A DNA stretch of 64,000 nucleotides from positions 2,926,501 through 2,990,500 of the forward strand of contig NC_056406.1 in assembly GCF_905147365.1 (NCBI RefSeq). The letters are read 5' to 3'. Below, piece after piece: positions 11,801-23,300 of the stretch (its first letter is position 1; every line of letters begins with the position of its first letter). Under the pieces are notes generated by a model, which saw only the letters and a program-made list of their open reading frames with translations, was not told where the DNA came from and ran no database searches. The position numbers and the translations under genes were made by a program. This stretch comes from Aricia agestis. Taxonomy: Eukaryota > Arthropoda > Insecta > Lepidoptera > Lycaenidae.

Positions 11801-11944
11801 AATATTTTTATTAAGTCACCGTCGCAGAATTTCGCGGTTGACGAGAGTTTGCTTATGTGGAAGGGTGGCTTGAATTCTGCCAATAAAACCTAATATAGCC
11901 GCCAATACAGATATAAAGACATAATAATATAATAATATTAGTAC

Positions 11945-12247
11945 CTGGATGACCGAGCTTTGCTCGGTATTATAGCAAACACTCATTGACTTCGTGTTAC
12001 TTAACAACGCCATCTGCTGGAATAGCTTTAGCTGTTGTTGTGTCGTTAAAGCAATGAGTTGCTCACAAAATAGTATTATTATTCGCCAAAAGATGTCAGG
12101 AAGAGTCATATTTTTCAGTTTATCGATTATCGATAAAACACGAATAAAAATACATTTTCTAAAAATGATTCCTAGCTAGATCGATTTATCGCCCCAGAAA
12201 CCTCCCATATACTAAATTTCATGAAAATCGTTGGAGCCGATTCCGAG
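11945..12247 (-). mobile_element. Lep1-type non-autonomous Helitron, copy on minus strand
   Basis: Carries the 3' hairpin CCGAGC-AAA-GCTCGG (minus strand, at about 11953-11968) and the conserved body GGCGATAAATCGATCTAGC and CCAACGATTTTCATG shared with the copies at 27811 and 41636. It is longer than those copies. The final CTRR is degenerate and the 5' end is unclear. It holds no gene. Confidence 0.7.
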
Positions 12248-13473
12248 AGGAACATAACAAAATTTTCAATTTTTTGGAAATTGTTCACTGTTTTTTATAT
12301 ATTTATTTATTTAATTAGGTACTAATTGATTATTAAAAAACAAATTTTATATAAGTTTAGGGCATAAAAACGTGAAAAATAGAAAAAAATCGGCAAAAAT
12401 AAAAATTAAGAAATCTTTGAAAATTCAGTAGTGAGTTATTAAGTTAAATTCTCCATTTTTATTAAAGAAATGTCATGTTAAAAGCGTGTAATGCCTTCTA
12501 TGGCCTTCTATCTCAAGAGGGCCTGGATACGCCATTCCATGCTTGCATTTTGATTGTCAATAATTTCCTGTGGGATATTCTCCTTTACCAGCAGCGCCCC
12601 CGCCAGGCGCCAACGTTCGTTTAAAGCCTGGTCGATTTTGTACACTAGAAAGAAAGAAATAAAGAAAAAAATATATTTGGTATAGCATCTTACAAAAATA
12701 ATTCTTAAGAGCTCTCCTGACTCTAAAAATCAAACATCGTCCTTCTCTCTTCACACTTACGCCCGTCTTTCATATGCCAGGTGAAAAAGGACGGCGCGGA
12801 ATCACCGCCGAGTTAGTTTTACTTGAATAAAAGACGAACTATAATGATTAAGAAAAAAGTGTTTTGAGCAAATTTAGGTTTTATCAATACATTTTTAGAT
12901 ATTAAAAAATATTAAAGAAAAGACAGCAAACTTCGAAGATCCAAGCAAAAATGTGTCTAAAACAACAAGGTTTTTTGTAAAAAAGAAACTATCGAGCATT
13001 TTTTTAGTAATCGTGTTTTCGTCTTGAGCATTTAATCTTTATGAACTGAAGTTACTTGTGTCAAACAATCAGTTTTCTAGACCTTACAGATTTTGAGATC
13101 TAGGTTAAAGTATGTAGTCAAGTTAGGGTCATATGCGCTCTTAACTACTAATACTATCCTATGTAATACCCAATTGGTTCCCATTCAGCAATGTTGCGAA
13201 CGGATCTGCAACGCTGATTTTCAATGGACAACTTACTTTAAACTTTTACTTAAAAACATAAACGATAAAAATTACAAAATTACTAAATACTGTTTTCAGT
13301 ATCAAAATGTGAAAACACTTTATTATCATGACTGTATTAAACTGAAACGTTCAGATGTAATGTACGTATTTAAAAGAATAATAAGGAACTTCGTTTCAAT
13401 AAATAAAACACATGTCTGTTATTTTCTTTATATTTTTCTATTTTATTTTCAATGATTTTATATTATTTTTCAG
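12248..13473. other. no gene seen
   Basis: AT-rich sequence. A phrase near 12578-12600 (TTCTCCTTTACCAGCAGCGC) also occurs near 11450, so both may be pieces of one old repeat. The open frame at 13093-13455 shows no domain and looks accidental. Confidence 0.4.
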
Positions 13474-13793
13474 GTGATTCAGGGTACCCTCTAAGGCCTT
13501 GGTTGATGACACCATTGCTAAATACGAATCCGGGGACCAGGGAGTAAAGCTACACCAGACGACATGTCCAAGCCCGGTAGAGTATTGAGCGCTGCTTTGG
13601 ACTGTTAAAAGCTCGTTGGAGGTGCTTACTTCGTGACACAGTTCTCCATTATCATCCAGAAATGGCTAGCAAAATAGTTAATGCGTGTTGTGTTTTACAC
13701 AATATTGCATTACACGCAAATGTAGCATCTCCTCTACTACACGAATTACCACAGGACCTTCAGGATGATGATGGAGAACTTCACTTAGAATAG
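13474..13793 (+). pseudogene. HARBI1-like transposase, last exon
   Basis: After an acceptor (TTTTTCAG, 13466-13473) the sequence reads DSGYPLRPWLMTPLLN, then in shifted frames IERCFGLLKARWRCLL and NACCVLHNIALHANV, the C-terminal third of PIF/Harbinger DDE transposases. It ends at a stop at 13791-13793. At least two frameshifts are present. Exons of the same family that would precede it are found far away at 35390-35932. Confidence 0.75.
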
Positions 13794-14774
13794 AGCACCT
13801 TCAACGATGATTATCTCCGTGGTAGCACAATACGATCTGCTCTAATTAATAGGATAACTAATACCTACTTACATTTTTTGCTTTCCCTTGGCTCCGTTTG
13901 TACATATTTAAACAGTTTATTACTGATTTTCTATAGTAAGTGCGTTTTTGATTTCTTAAAAATGTTATTTGACCTTGATGAAGTAGTATCGTCAATTAAT
14001 AATCCATAAGTAGTTTTTAGGTGATTTTAACAATAAAAAAATATTCAACCAACATTATGAGCTAAATTATTATTAAGTGCGGATTTCAGAATATTTTCGA
14101 AGCTAAGTAAATATACGCACGAACCATGAAATATTCATTGCGTTTTGCAATTGGTCCAAGGTTTGGATACACAGGGTACATGGACCCTATGAATGGACAA
14201 TTTATTTCAATTTCCGTGTCCCCTAACCCTACCCAAGGGGCTGACACAGATAAAACTGAAAAAGAGTGATATGAAGGGATGGGTTGATATAGTTCGTGTG
14301 GAATTTATACACAAGCTCTCCCAGCTATAAGTGCTAATCATTTAAAAACAAATACACTTACGGCTCTTGAAAAAGCTGTCACATTCTACCACAAAATCCA
14401 TAAAATTCGCTTTCGACTTTGCAATAAAGTGACCGCGTTGCGCTTAACTAATCCTAAACAGCATTTATTCATAGTTGGATATGCGGGACAATAAAATATA
14501 TAGTAACAAAGGAAAGCAATGTAGATTGAGTGAGCTCCAATTGATTTAAATTTTAAGGTCGAAAATGATGATGGGTCTGAGACTAATATTTGCGTTACAG
14601 GTATCATGTTTATGCCTCTTGTTGATATTTATAATTCACGTATGTACATATATTGTTTTGACTTTTTTTTGTTTTGAATTAATTTATTTTAATAAAAAAT
14701 ATCGAAATTGAACGAACCCTTCCCGAACTATGTATTTCGATTAATTTTAACATCTCCTAATATATGAAATTCTC
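13794..14774. other. no gene seen
   Basis: AT-rich, with no coding pattern or clear repeat partner recognised. Confidence 0.4.
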
Positions 14775-14905
14775 GTGGCTGGGTAAACGGGGTGTAGTTC
14801 GACATCCAACTAGGTGAGACGACGATCTCCGTTTAGTTGCGGGCCCATGTTGGATGCGAGTAGCAGATCGGTTGACAAGAAACGTGGTATCGTTCAATCC
14901 ATTAG
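14775..14905 (+). pseudogene. LINE C-terminal fragment
   Basis: In one frame (one stop) it reads DDDLRLVAGPCWMRVADR, the short pattern that typically ends the open frame of insect LINE retrotransposons (W-x-DD-L-x-x-VAG-x-x-WMR-x-A-x-DR). About 40 codons survive. Confidence 0.5.
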
Positions 14906-15297
14906 AACCCTATTACAGACGAGAGCTCCTTTGCGACGATGCTTACCAAGTGACATAAAATATATTGTATACATGTATTTAATGAAAAATTCCCTAATAA
15001 AAAGGTTTCTTATGAATTGTATAGGGACTATAGGCAACACGTAAAAATAATTTCGGGAAAGAATTTTTTTTTTAATCAATTGCCTGATAAAATGTGTCAC
15101 AACGAAGAGAAAAAGAGACAGAAAAGACCATTCGCCCAGGGAAAATGAAAGGAGATCCAAAGGTATACACTTCTTTTCTTTCAATTTTCATGCTTTGTTT
15201 TAACTTATCATGACTTAAGACCTTCTTTCTACATGCTTGATATACCGTATGTGATTATTTACAGGGAGGCTTTCTAAAATCAAGTGCTTTTTTACAG

Positions 15298-15484
15298 GTT
15301 TGAGACTCTAGAGTACAGACCTAATGGAGATGTAATGTACAAGCTGCGGTTTGGCGACGAGTGGAGGATCCTCAATCAAAGAAAAACCAAAGCTGTTGTC
15401 CCCATGAGGGTGGAGGACATAAAAAACGTATATACCGTAAGAAGAAAAATCACGGTAGGCCGTGTCAAAGAGTTCCCAAGCTAG
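15298..15484 (+). CDS. short unrecognised exon-like ORF
   Basis: Follows a good acceptor (TTTTTTACAG, ending 15297) and encodes about 62 residues with a basic C-terminus (NGDVMYKLRFGDEWRIL, later RRKITVGRVKEFPS), ending at 15484. An AATAAA is close to the stop (15506). I do not recognise a family. It could be the last exon of a decayed mobile element. The GC-rich stretch to about 15690 has no gene I can name. Confidence 0.25.
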
Positions 15485-15955
15485 ACGACTCGAGACCCTC
15501 AGTTTAAATAAAAGTCTTTGCTCGAGACGTGTTACCAGCTTGAAGGAGGGATTTGTAACGAGGGCAACACATGTCGTGCCCTCTCACTCGCACATTCCTG
15601 GACTCTCGGCGAGCCCCCCCGAGCGTCCGAAGAGGCCACGTGTCCGAGGCGCCCCCGCCTGATTTCCGCGAGCTACCGACTCTACTAGAGCCACTTTGTT
15701 TGTAGTTAAAAACCCTTTATTACAAATCTAAGAATTGTAAAATTTAATGTTAAAATTGTTACTGTGGACTTAACTAAGTGATGATAATTGTATGTATAGA
15801 CTGAGGTTTAATAAAAAACTAAAGACAGACCACTGTAATAATTTATCACAGCCCGACCTACGCATCAAAGAGTAAAATAAAAACGATCGGGTTTTTGGTG
15901 TATTTTTTTTTGGTTATTGGCTTTTTGTGAAAATTTGTGTATTGATTATTGAACT

Positions 15956-16130
15956 GGTTCTTTTTTATGTTAAACGATAGAGGAATTTTATAGCTAAAAG
16001 AAATTACTCAACTTTTTTGCTTATTTAAATCGTTATAATTTCTAAACTATCTGACTGAGATCTAAGAAAAGTAGGAATTTATTTTAGCTAAAAACCTCCT
16101 CTATTGTTCAACAAAAAAAGACCCAAGCGA
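15956..16130. mobile_element. MITE with about 50-bp inverted ends
   Basis: The left arm GGTTCTTTTTTATGTTAAAC (15956 on) and the right arm ending GTTCAACAAAAAAAGACCC (to about 16130) are inverted repeats of roughly 50 bp, about 90% identical. The centre is AT-rich. No target duplication was identified. Confidence 0.6.
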
Positions 16131-16159
16131 CCGGCCTGCAAGTTGCAACACGGTCGTAA

Positions 16160-16720
16160 ATGGAAGACGATTTGCCGGAAAAACGTAAAAAGCGAGTAAA
16201 AAGACACGGACTAAGAGAAAAATCAGATGCCGGCTACGATACTACACCACAGCAAAGTTTTAAAATTAATATGTATGAAGCAATTGATAAAATGATTTCT
16301 GACTTAACATGACGATTCGTAAAATTTCACAACATTCACGACCTTTTTAATTCAGCTGAAGAACTAAAAAAAACATGTCGCTGATTTTAGTATCAAATAA
16401 TCAGCATATATTAATGCTACTGAATTTTGGGCGACACTTAAGAGTCAAGTTGATATAACTGCATTATTAAACACATAAGACCGTAGTTCAAGTCTAGGTC
16501 TTCTTAAAGCTATAGTCGAACTACATTTGAAAGAGATGTTTCCAATGTAGAAGTCACTATAAATATTTTCTTAACAATGTCCCAGTGACTGTAGCATCCT
16601 GCGAAATATCATTCAGTAAGCACAAATTAATTAGAAAACTCACTTTATCATTCAGTAAGCTCAAATTAATTAGAAATATTACATGGGCAGCGTCCGCCGC
16701 GCGGTAGACGCTCCCGCTTC
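16160..16720 (+). pseudogene. hAT-like transposase fragment
   Basis: Starts with a basic peptide (EDDLPEKRKKRVKRHGLREK) and then FKINMYEAIDKMISDL. Around 16560-16660 it has the near-C-terminal hAT pattern TVASCEISFSKLKLI. Full of stops and frame changes. Resembles the ZMYM/DUF4371-type hAT family. Confidence 0.5.
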
Positions 16721-16951
16721 GCAGTCGCTTTAGTCGCGTAGGTTTGGTTTAAGACTAAAAGTCGCGACAAAAAGAAACGGGGTAAGTTTTTAAGCCCATC
16801 AGCTCCGGATGTGCAACATCGCCACATGCGGCCTAAAAGGATAACCAAAACTTTACCTTTATTGAAAATGTGCTACTTGGTGGCCCTGTTAAAAAAAAAA
16901 GAAAACATAGATATTAGAAACAGGTCTTCGATTCTATAACCCAGTCGTTAT

Positions 16952-17134
16952 AGTTGTGAATTGTATTGTTGGGTTAAGTTTTCGAATGTTTTTGACAGAT
17001 GACAGCTAATGTTTTCCCCGCTTTGAGCTGTCTAGAATTTTTCTCTCAAGAAGCATGTAACGCTAACGAATTAATAAACGTATAAAATGATTAACTGTTT
17101 AATTTGGACCTCTAAATAAGAAGAAATAACAACA
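16952..17134 (+). repeat. Copia 5' LTR
   Basis: Left LTR. About five differences from the right LTR over 182 positions, so the insertion is fairly recent. Confidence 0.9.
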
Positions 17135-17166
17135 GCAGAACGTGGTTGATCAGTTTAACAAGAAAT

Positions 17167-18113
17167 ATGGCATCAAATACGTGTTTGTTCCCGAAATTAT
17201 GTGATGGCGTTGGGTTCTCAAATTGGAAGTTTCGAGTAAAGATTTTACTTGAAGAAAGAAACTTAGATGGTGTTTTGGAAACGAAAACGACAACTAAAAA
17301 GGAAGATAATGCGAAAGCTCGCTCAATTATAGTGCAATGTTTGTCTGACAGATATTTAGAATACGTCAAGAAATGTACGACTGCGGCCGACATGATCCAT
17401 CAACTGGACAAGATTTTCGAAAGAAAAAGCGTATTCAACAAGTTATATCTTAGTTATATAGATTACTAGCTTTAAAGTGCTTGCCGTCAGACAAATTACA
17501 AGACCACTTTCTAAAATTTGACACAATGGTAGCTGACCTCGAAACTACTGGAGCTAAAATAGATGAAAGTGACAAAATATGCCATTTGTTACCTTGCCTA
17601 ACGAATATGATATAGTTATAACTCTCTCTCTAGAAACTATGAGCGATAACAAAGATTTAAACATAGAATTTATTAAATCAAGATTATTAGATGCAGAGTT
17701 GAAATTAAAAGGTGAAGATATAAGAATTAGAAAGAGAAGTATAATTGCAAGAATGGTGAGAGATTTAATGATATACAAAATCGAGAGAAAAGTCGGGGCA
17801 GAGGCCGGTCGAGGTCCAGAGGACGAAGCTTCAGAACAAGATCGTCAAGAGGGATGTCGGTAAACCATGCACAAGAGAATTACAGTAAAGAATCAACATT
17901 TATTGCATTATCCGCACAAAATCAGATACATGAAGAAAACTCTATTATGTTTGTTGTCGATTCCGGGGCAACTCATAACTTTGTAAAATCAGAACATGAA
18001 GAAATAATAGAAGACATAAAAATGCTAGAGGAGCCCATATACATTCGAGTTGCAAATGGACATAAACTAGTGGCCAAGAAAAAAGGGTATTTTAACGTTA
18101 GAATGTCAAAATA
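17167..18113 (+). pseudogene. Copia gag and protease
   Basis: Begins at ATG 17167 just after the 5' LTR. The gag region reads LCDGVGFSNWKFRVKILLEE and HLLPCLTNEYDIVITLSLE, typical of Copia gag. The zinc knuckle region is lost. The protease motif FVVDSGATHNFV lies near 17950-17985. Frameshifts near 17455 and 17580 and a stop at 18113 break it. Confidence 0.85.
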
Positions 18114-18369
18114 ATCCTGTGAAAATAGAAGGATTGATAGTTGACCATCTTACACACAACTTATTATCTGTGAACAAATAACAAGAACAAGGACACACAG
18201 TTGTATTCAAAAAGGGCCAACTAAAAATACATACCGAGACAAAGACCTACTATGGAGAAAGAATGGGTAAATTACATGTGTTAAAATTCCTGCGAAGACA
18301 GGAACATTACATTGAGTACACAAATAGGGTTGACAATAAGTGGCACTCAAAGTTAGAACTTATAATACA

Positions 18370-18888
18370 GGATTGACATTTAAAAAATCAGAAAATAATA
18401 ATTTTGAAACTTATTCTGATGCTGACTGGGCTGGAAACCACACACTGACAGGAAGAGTGTATCTGGATCTGTTACTCTTTACAACGGATGCTTAGTATCT
18501 TGGTTTTCCAGAAAACAGACATGTGTGGCACTGTCTACAGTGGAAGCAGAGTATATTGCTGCAGCTGCTAGTGCTTGTGACTTACTATATATAAGAGGAC
18601 TATACGGAATATGAGTGGACCAAATAGTGACAAAAGTGCATACTGTATGTGGACAATAAAGGTGCTATACAATTATCTAAATCATATGAAAATAGCGAGC
18701 GTGCCAAGCACATTGATATTAGAAATCATTTCTTAAAAGATTTAATAATTAAGAAGGAGATATCAGTGGAGTACATCTCTACTAATGATAATGTCTCAGA
18801 TTTGGTAACTAAAACCTTGTCTTGTGAAAGGTTATCTTTTATGAAAAAGACTTTAATTTTGTATAAGTTCTTAGTTATAAAACTTTAA
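18370..18888 (+). pseudogene. Copia RNase H fragment
   Basis: Reads YSDADWAGN, CVALSTVEAEYIAAA and, after frame changes, DNKGAIQLSK and RAKHIDIRNHFLKD, the conserved C-terminal RNase H of Copia pol. The preceding reverse transcriptase is deleted (junction near 18350). It ends just before the purine tract and 3' LTR. Confidence 0.85.
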
Positions 18889-19003
18889 GATTGTTTCTTA
18901 TCACTTATATCAAGTGGTATTGTTATTAAGTAGTAATGTTATAAGTTTTTTTTTTTGCGATTGATTAACAATTTGTAAGAAAATAGTTTCAATCGAGGTG
19001 GGG

Positions 19004-19185
19004 TGTTGTGAATTGTATTGTTGGGTTAAGTTTCCGAATGTTTTTGACAGATGACAGCTAATGTTTTCCCCGCTTTGAGCTGTCTAGAATTTTTCTCTCA
19101 AGAAGCATGTAACGCTAACGAATTAATAAACGTATAAAATGATTAACTGTTAATTTGGACCCCTAAATAAGATGAAATAACAACA
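19004..19185 (+). repeat. Copia 3' LTR
   Basis: Right LTR, TGTTGTG...ATAACAACA, followed directly by the target duplication GTTAT. Confidence 0.9.
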
Positions 19186-19381
19186 GTTATTAGCTGCTTA
19201 TCGGAAAGGTGCATTATCATAATTTTATAAAATGAAACAAAAGTTACTTTTTCGATTTTATAAAATTATTAAACACTACAGGCAGCCCGCAGCAAATTAA
19301 ATGTACCAAAAAAGGGTTGTGTAAAACATTTTACTATTTTCTAGAAAATAAAACAAATCGTCTTTAACTCCGTATTAGTAT

Positions 19382-19810
19382 CAGTGATGCAACGCATCTA
19401 TGTTTCTGTTTCCGCAAGTGCGGAAGTTCCGCGCTATTTTCAACATCCGTTTCTGCTTCTGTTTCCGCATCTTTTATAACGGAGAATTAAACGGATGTTT
19501 ACAACCGACGGCGGCCAAATTACTTTTTATAAAAATATATAACTTGCCACAACTAAATTTTTAATATTAATAAAAATATGTTCAGTTGCAAAGTTGTAAT
19601 ATTGTTTTCTATAATAGATTTTATATAGATAATATATCTATTTCTAATCTAGATTTGGTGTATTTGATACTTAATAAAGAATTATATATTTTGTACATTT
19701 GTTTTTTTTTCATATTATTTACATCCGTTTCTGCATCCGTTTCCGTTTCTGCAAAAATTTACTTTTGTTTCCGTTTCTGGTTCCGCTAAGGCACTTCCGT
19801 TGCATCACTA
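19382..19810. mobile_element. hAT MITE with exact 8-bp target duplication
   Basis: The ends are CAGTGATGCAACG and its complement CGTTGCATCACT(A). They are flanked by a perfect ATTAGTAT at 19374-19381 and 19811-19818, the 8-bp duplication expected for hAT. The interior is AT-rich with repeated TTTCCG/TTTCTG motifs near both ends. No transposase. Confidence 0.85.
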
Positions 19811-19928
19811 ATTAGTATCATCGTACCCTTATTAAGATAAGTTGAGATTAAGTCACCCTACCCGTAAAACTTATGTTGGAAAAAATCAAAAAAGCTATTT
19901 TTTAAAAAGTTTTTATTTTTTAATACAT

Positions 19929-20257
19929 ACGTGGGAGAGCCATGCTTCGGCACGAATGGGCCGGCTCGACCGGATAAATACCACGTTCTCACAGAAAACC
20001 GGCGTGAAACAGCGCTTGCGCTGTGTTTCGCCGAGTGAGTGAGTTTACCGGAGGCCCAATCCCCTAACCCCTATCCTATTCTCTTCCCTACCCTCAACTA
20101 TTCCCTTCCTTTCCCTACCCTCCCCTATTACCCTATCCTCTTAAAAGGCCGGCAACGCACTTGCAGCTCTTCTGATGCTGCGAGTGTCCATGGGCGACGG
20201 GAGTTGCTTTCCATCAGGTGACCCGTTTGCTCGTTTGCCCCCTTATTTCATAAAAAA
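19929..20257 (+). repeat. SINE-like lepidopteran repeat, copy 1
   Basis: About 330 bp: a 5' half with GGAGAGCCATGCTTCGGCAC, a middle of CCCTA-rich imperfect repeats, and a 3' half with CATCAGGTGACCCGTTTGC ending in CATAAAAAA. A close copy lies at 42231-42555 in the same orientation. Non-coding; open frames in it are accidental. Confidence 0.75.
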
Positions 20258-20363
20258 CAGCCTTTTAAAAATATTGTAGTTGTAACACCTCTCCTCCTTA
20301 TGCTGCGACGTAGTATGTGGATGGACCCCGATGCGTATAAGCGATAGTAAATTATAAATCAAG

Positions 20364-23300
20364 TCAACAATACATTAAATTTATTAACGTAATAAACAGA
20401 TTAACAGAAGTATGTATCACGATATTGCTAGCCCGACTTGTCTGATAGGGGTTGTCGTACACTGGGTCCAGTAATCGCTGACGAACCACCGCCCCGTAGT
20501 AGAGAGCGGACGCACGTGGCGTGCGCGTGCGCAGCGGCGACGTGAAGTCCACAGCGTACAGACCGAACCTCTGACTGAAACGAATAACGCGAAGTATGAC
20601 CGACTGCAGGTAATTGGGTTAATCATTGACTGCTCACGTATAACTGCTTACAAAGAGAAAAAAAAATTAAAACAAAATATTCGTTCTAGCGACCGGAATC
20701 AAGAACGATACAAAGCATAGAGCTATCGATGGAAATTAATGTGACAACATCTACAACGCCATCTAGCGTCGAATCGTATCGCATCCACTTTTGTCGACAG
20801 CGCGCAATCTCGCAACAACTCGAGAACTTACTATCTGACTAATTTTATAATTTTTCTTGAAATATTCGTGGTAGTGCAGGGAATGTTTATTTTAGGAGGG
20901 AAGTGATACGACGTTCACCAAAACAGTCTTTCACTCACGTGTAACCACTGTTCCATTCGAAGTTATCCATGAGACTCCACGCGGTATATCCCGTCACGTT
21001 TACATCGTCTTCGTATATCGACAGCAATACCTGAATAAATAAACGCACTGCATAAAATATGAAGGCATAAACAATTTATAACCTTATCTTATCACCATTT
21101 GAACATGTTGGGTCTTAGTGTCCCCGCGTATTAGGCGGCCAGGTCGCTGCGGCCAACATTCTTCTATGATATAATATCACTGGCGACCATGGTCGCCGCG
21201 ACCTGGCCGCGGCGGCCAGTGAATTCTGGACTTTATATGGCAATCGCTATAGCCCCTACGCACTTAGCGGCCAGCGACCAGCGGCCACCGTTGGCCGCGG
21301 CGTCCAATTTGATGCCACGCGACCAGCGACCAATCGTGGCCGTCGAGAACATCACTTCTGTATTAAAATTCATCAGTGCTACCGCATCGGCCGCGGCGAC
21401 CAGACGTGTAGCTAGCTACAGAGTGATTATTTTACAATGGCCAATTTCGACACGGAAAGGTTCATAATTGAAGTTGAAAATAGAAGAGGTTTATGGGTGT
21501 TAGCATCAAATGATTACTCCAATAAAGATGTTAAGCGGCAGTTGTGGCTTGAAGTGGTCGATATATTTGGCGGTGAATCCATGGAAGATAAAGAAAAGGC
21601 AGAACTTGGTTAGTATTTTATTTTATTATGCCTAAGTAAATTAATAATGCGATGAACTACAATAAACGCAGCAGGTGCTGTAGTAGCATTCGACACGTAT
21701 ATGTGACATGAGTGATTTTTTTTTAAAGTTGTTCCGTTCATTCAAAATCTAAGAAATTTTAGCAAATAGGTAATTGTCAAAAGTATAACTATTTTATTTC
21801 TACTATTTTTCGCTTTGCACATGAGTTTTGACAATTATTTGCTAAAATTTCCCAGGTTTTCGTAATGATTGGAATAACTTTTTAAAAAGATTACTCATAC
21901 TGCATGTGCGTTCGACGCCATTTTGTTTACGGCGCGCAATGGCGGCTCGCGGCGAGCAAGTGCCTCAACGCACAAACTGAGCAGCCGTCGTAGGTACGCA
22001 CCCATATATTTACAAATTGTGCCAGGGCAAGCGACCATCGGTACTGAAGTAGTTTGCGAATATATCTCGATATTCGGTTGATGTTCTATTTGCTCTATTA
22101 GGTAAACATGCAGGTATTTCTAATAAAGCCTCTGGTACAGTTAACGTGTCCTTGAAATCATATCCGTCTCTTTCTCGCACAAAATTATGAAGCACACATA
22201 GAGCTTTTATAATCACAACTGCAAATTCTTTCTTGACGTTTAGGGGTCGGTGAAGAATCTGCCATTTATTGGCTAATATTCCAAATGTACATTCAATATA
22301 GCGGCGGGCACGGGATAGTCGATAATTAAAATTAGTCTTTACATTATTCAAGTTTCTCCCAGCATACGGTCGCATCATATGTTCCGATAGTGAAAACGCC
22401 TCATCACCCACTAAAACGAACGGCATTGATTGGCCATTTTCTTTGATGGGGTTATTGCTCGGAATATCGAGATCATTATTTAAAAGCCTATGATAAAATA
22501 CAGAGTCTTTGTAAATTGACGAATCACTGCATTTGCCGTATGCTCCAATATCTACGTAAAGAAATTTATAATTTACATCACATATTGCAAGTAACACGAT
22601 TGAAAAATAATTCTTGTAATTGTAATAAAGAGATCCCGAATGTTGTGGTTTGATAACTCTAATGTGCTTGCCATCGATGGCTCCGATGCAATTAGGAAAT
22701 TGGGCGTATTTTTGAAAACCTTCAGCCGTTTGAATCCACTTATCTCTGGTCAATTGTGGCATCACAATTGGTTTTAATATCTACCATATTGCTTCACAAA
22801 CATCAAATACTATTTCCGATACTGTAGGAAGCCCTATAAAGTATTCATGACTTATATGAGATAAAGAACACCCAGTAGCCAAATACCTGAAAATAAAATT
22901 CACATTAATAAACATAATATTAGTTTTGTAATATGTACTACATTTATTTATTGATTTACAGGCATTACTCTCCAAAAAAGATGGAAAAACCTTAGAGACT
23001 GTTTCACAAGAGAGCTGCGCCGTCTTAAAGATGTCAAAAGTGGTTCTGCTGCAAAACGTAAATCACAATACACCTATTTCAACCAATTACTGTTTTTGAA
23101 ATCAGTGCTGGACACAAACGCAACAGAAAATAGTCTCGAAGAGGCAAGTCAAGAAAATGAAAGTGCAAGATCTTCTGATCTTGAGACTCAACAGTCTGCA
23201 TCAAAGTCGCTTAGAACAAAAAGGAAGAAAAAAATACCAAACGAAGAATCCGATACAGACCCTCTAATTTCAGTTCTGCATAAGACCATAGCGACTACAC

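Larger units (their letters stand above)
16952..19185 (+). mobile_element. Copia LTR retrotransposon, complete ends, internal deletion
   Basis: Two near-identical LTRs (183 and 182 bp) bound an internal region of about 1.87 kb. A 5-bp target duplication GTTAT flanks the element at 16947-16951 and 19186-19190. The LTR ends are TGTTG...CAACA, with the first base of the left copy mutated to A. A purine-rich tract (GAGGTGGGG) lies just before the right LTR. The interior has gag, protease and RNase H, but most of integrase and reverse transcriptase is missing. Confidence 0.92.
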
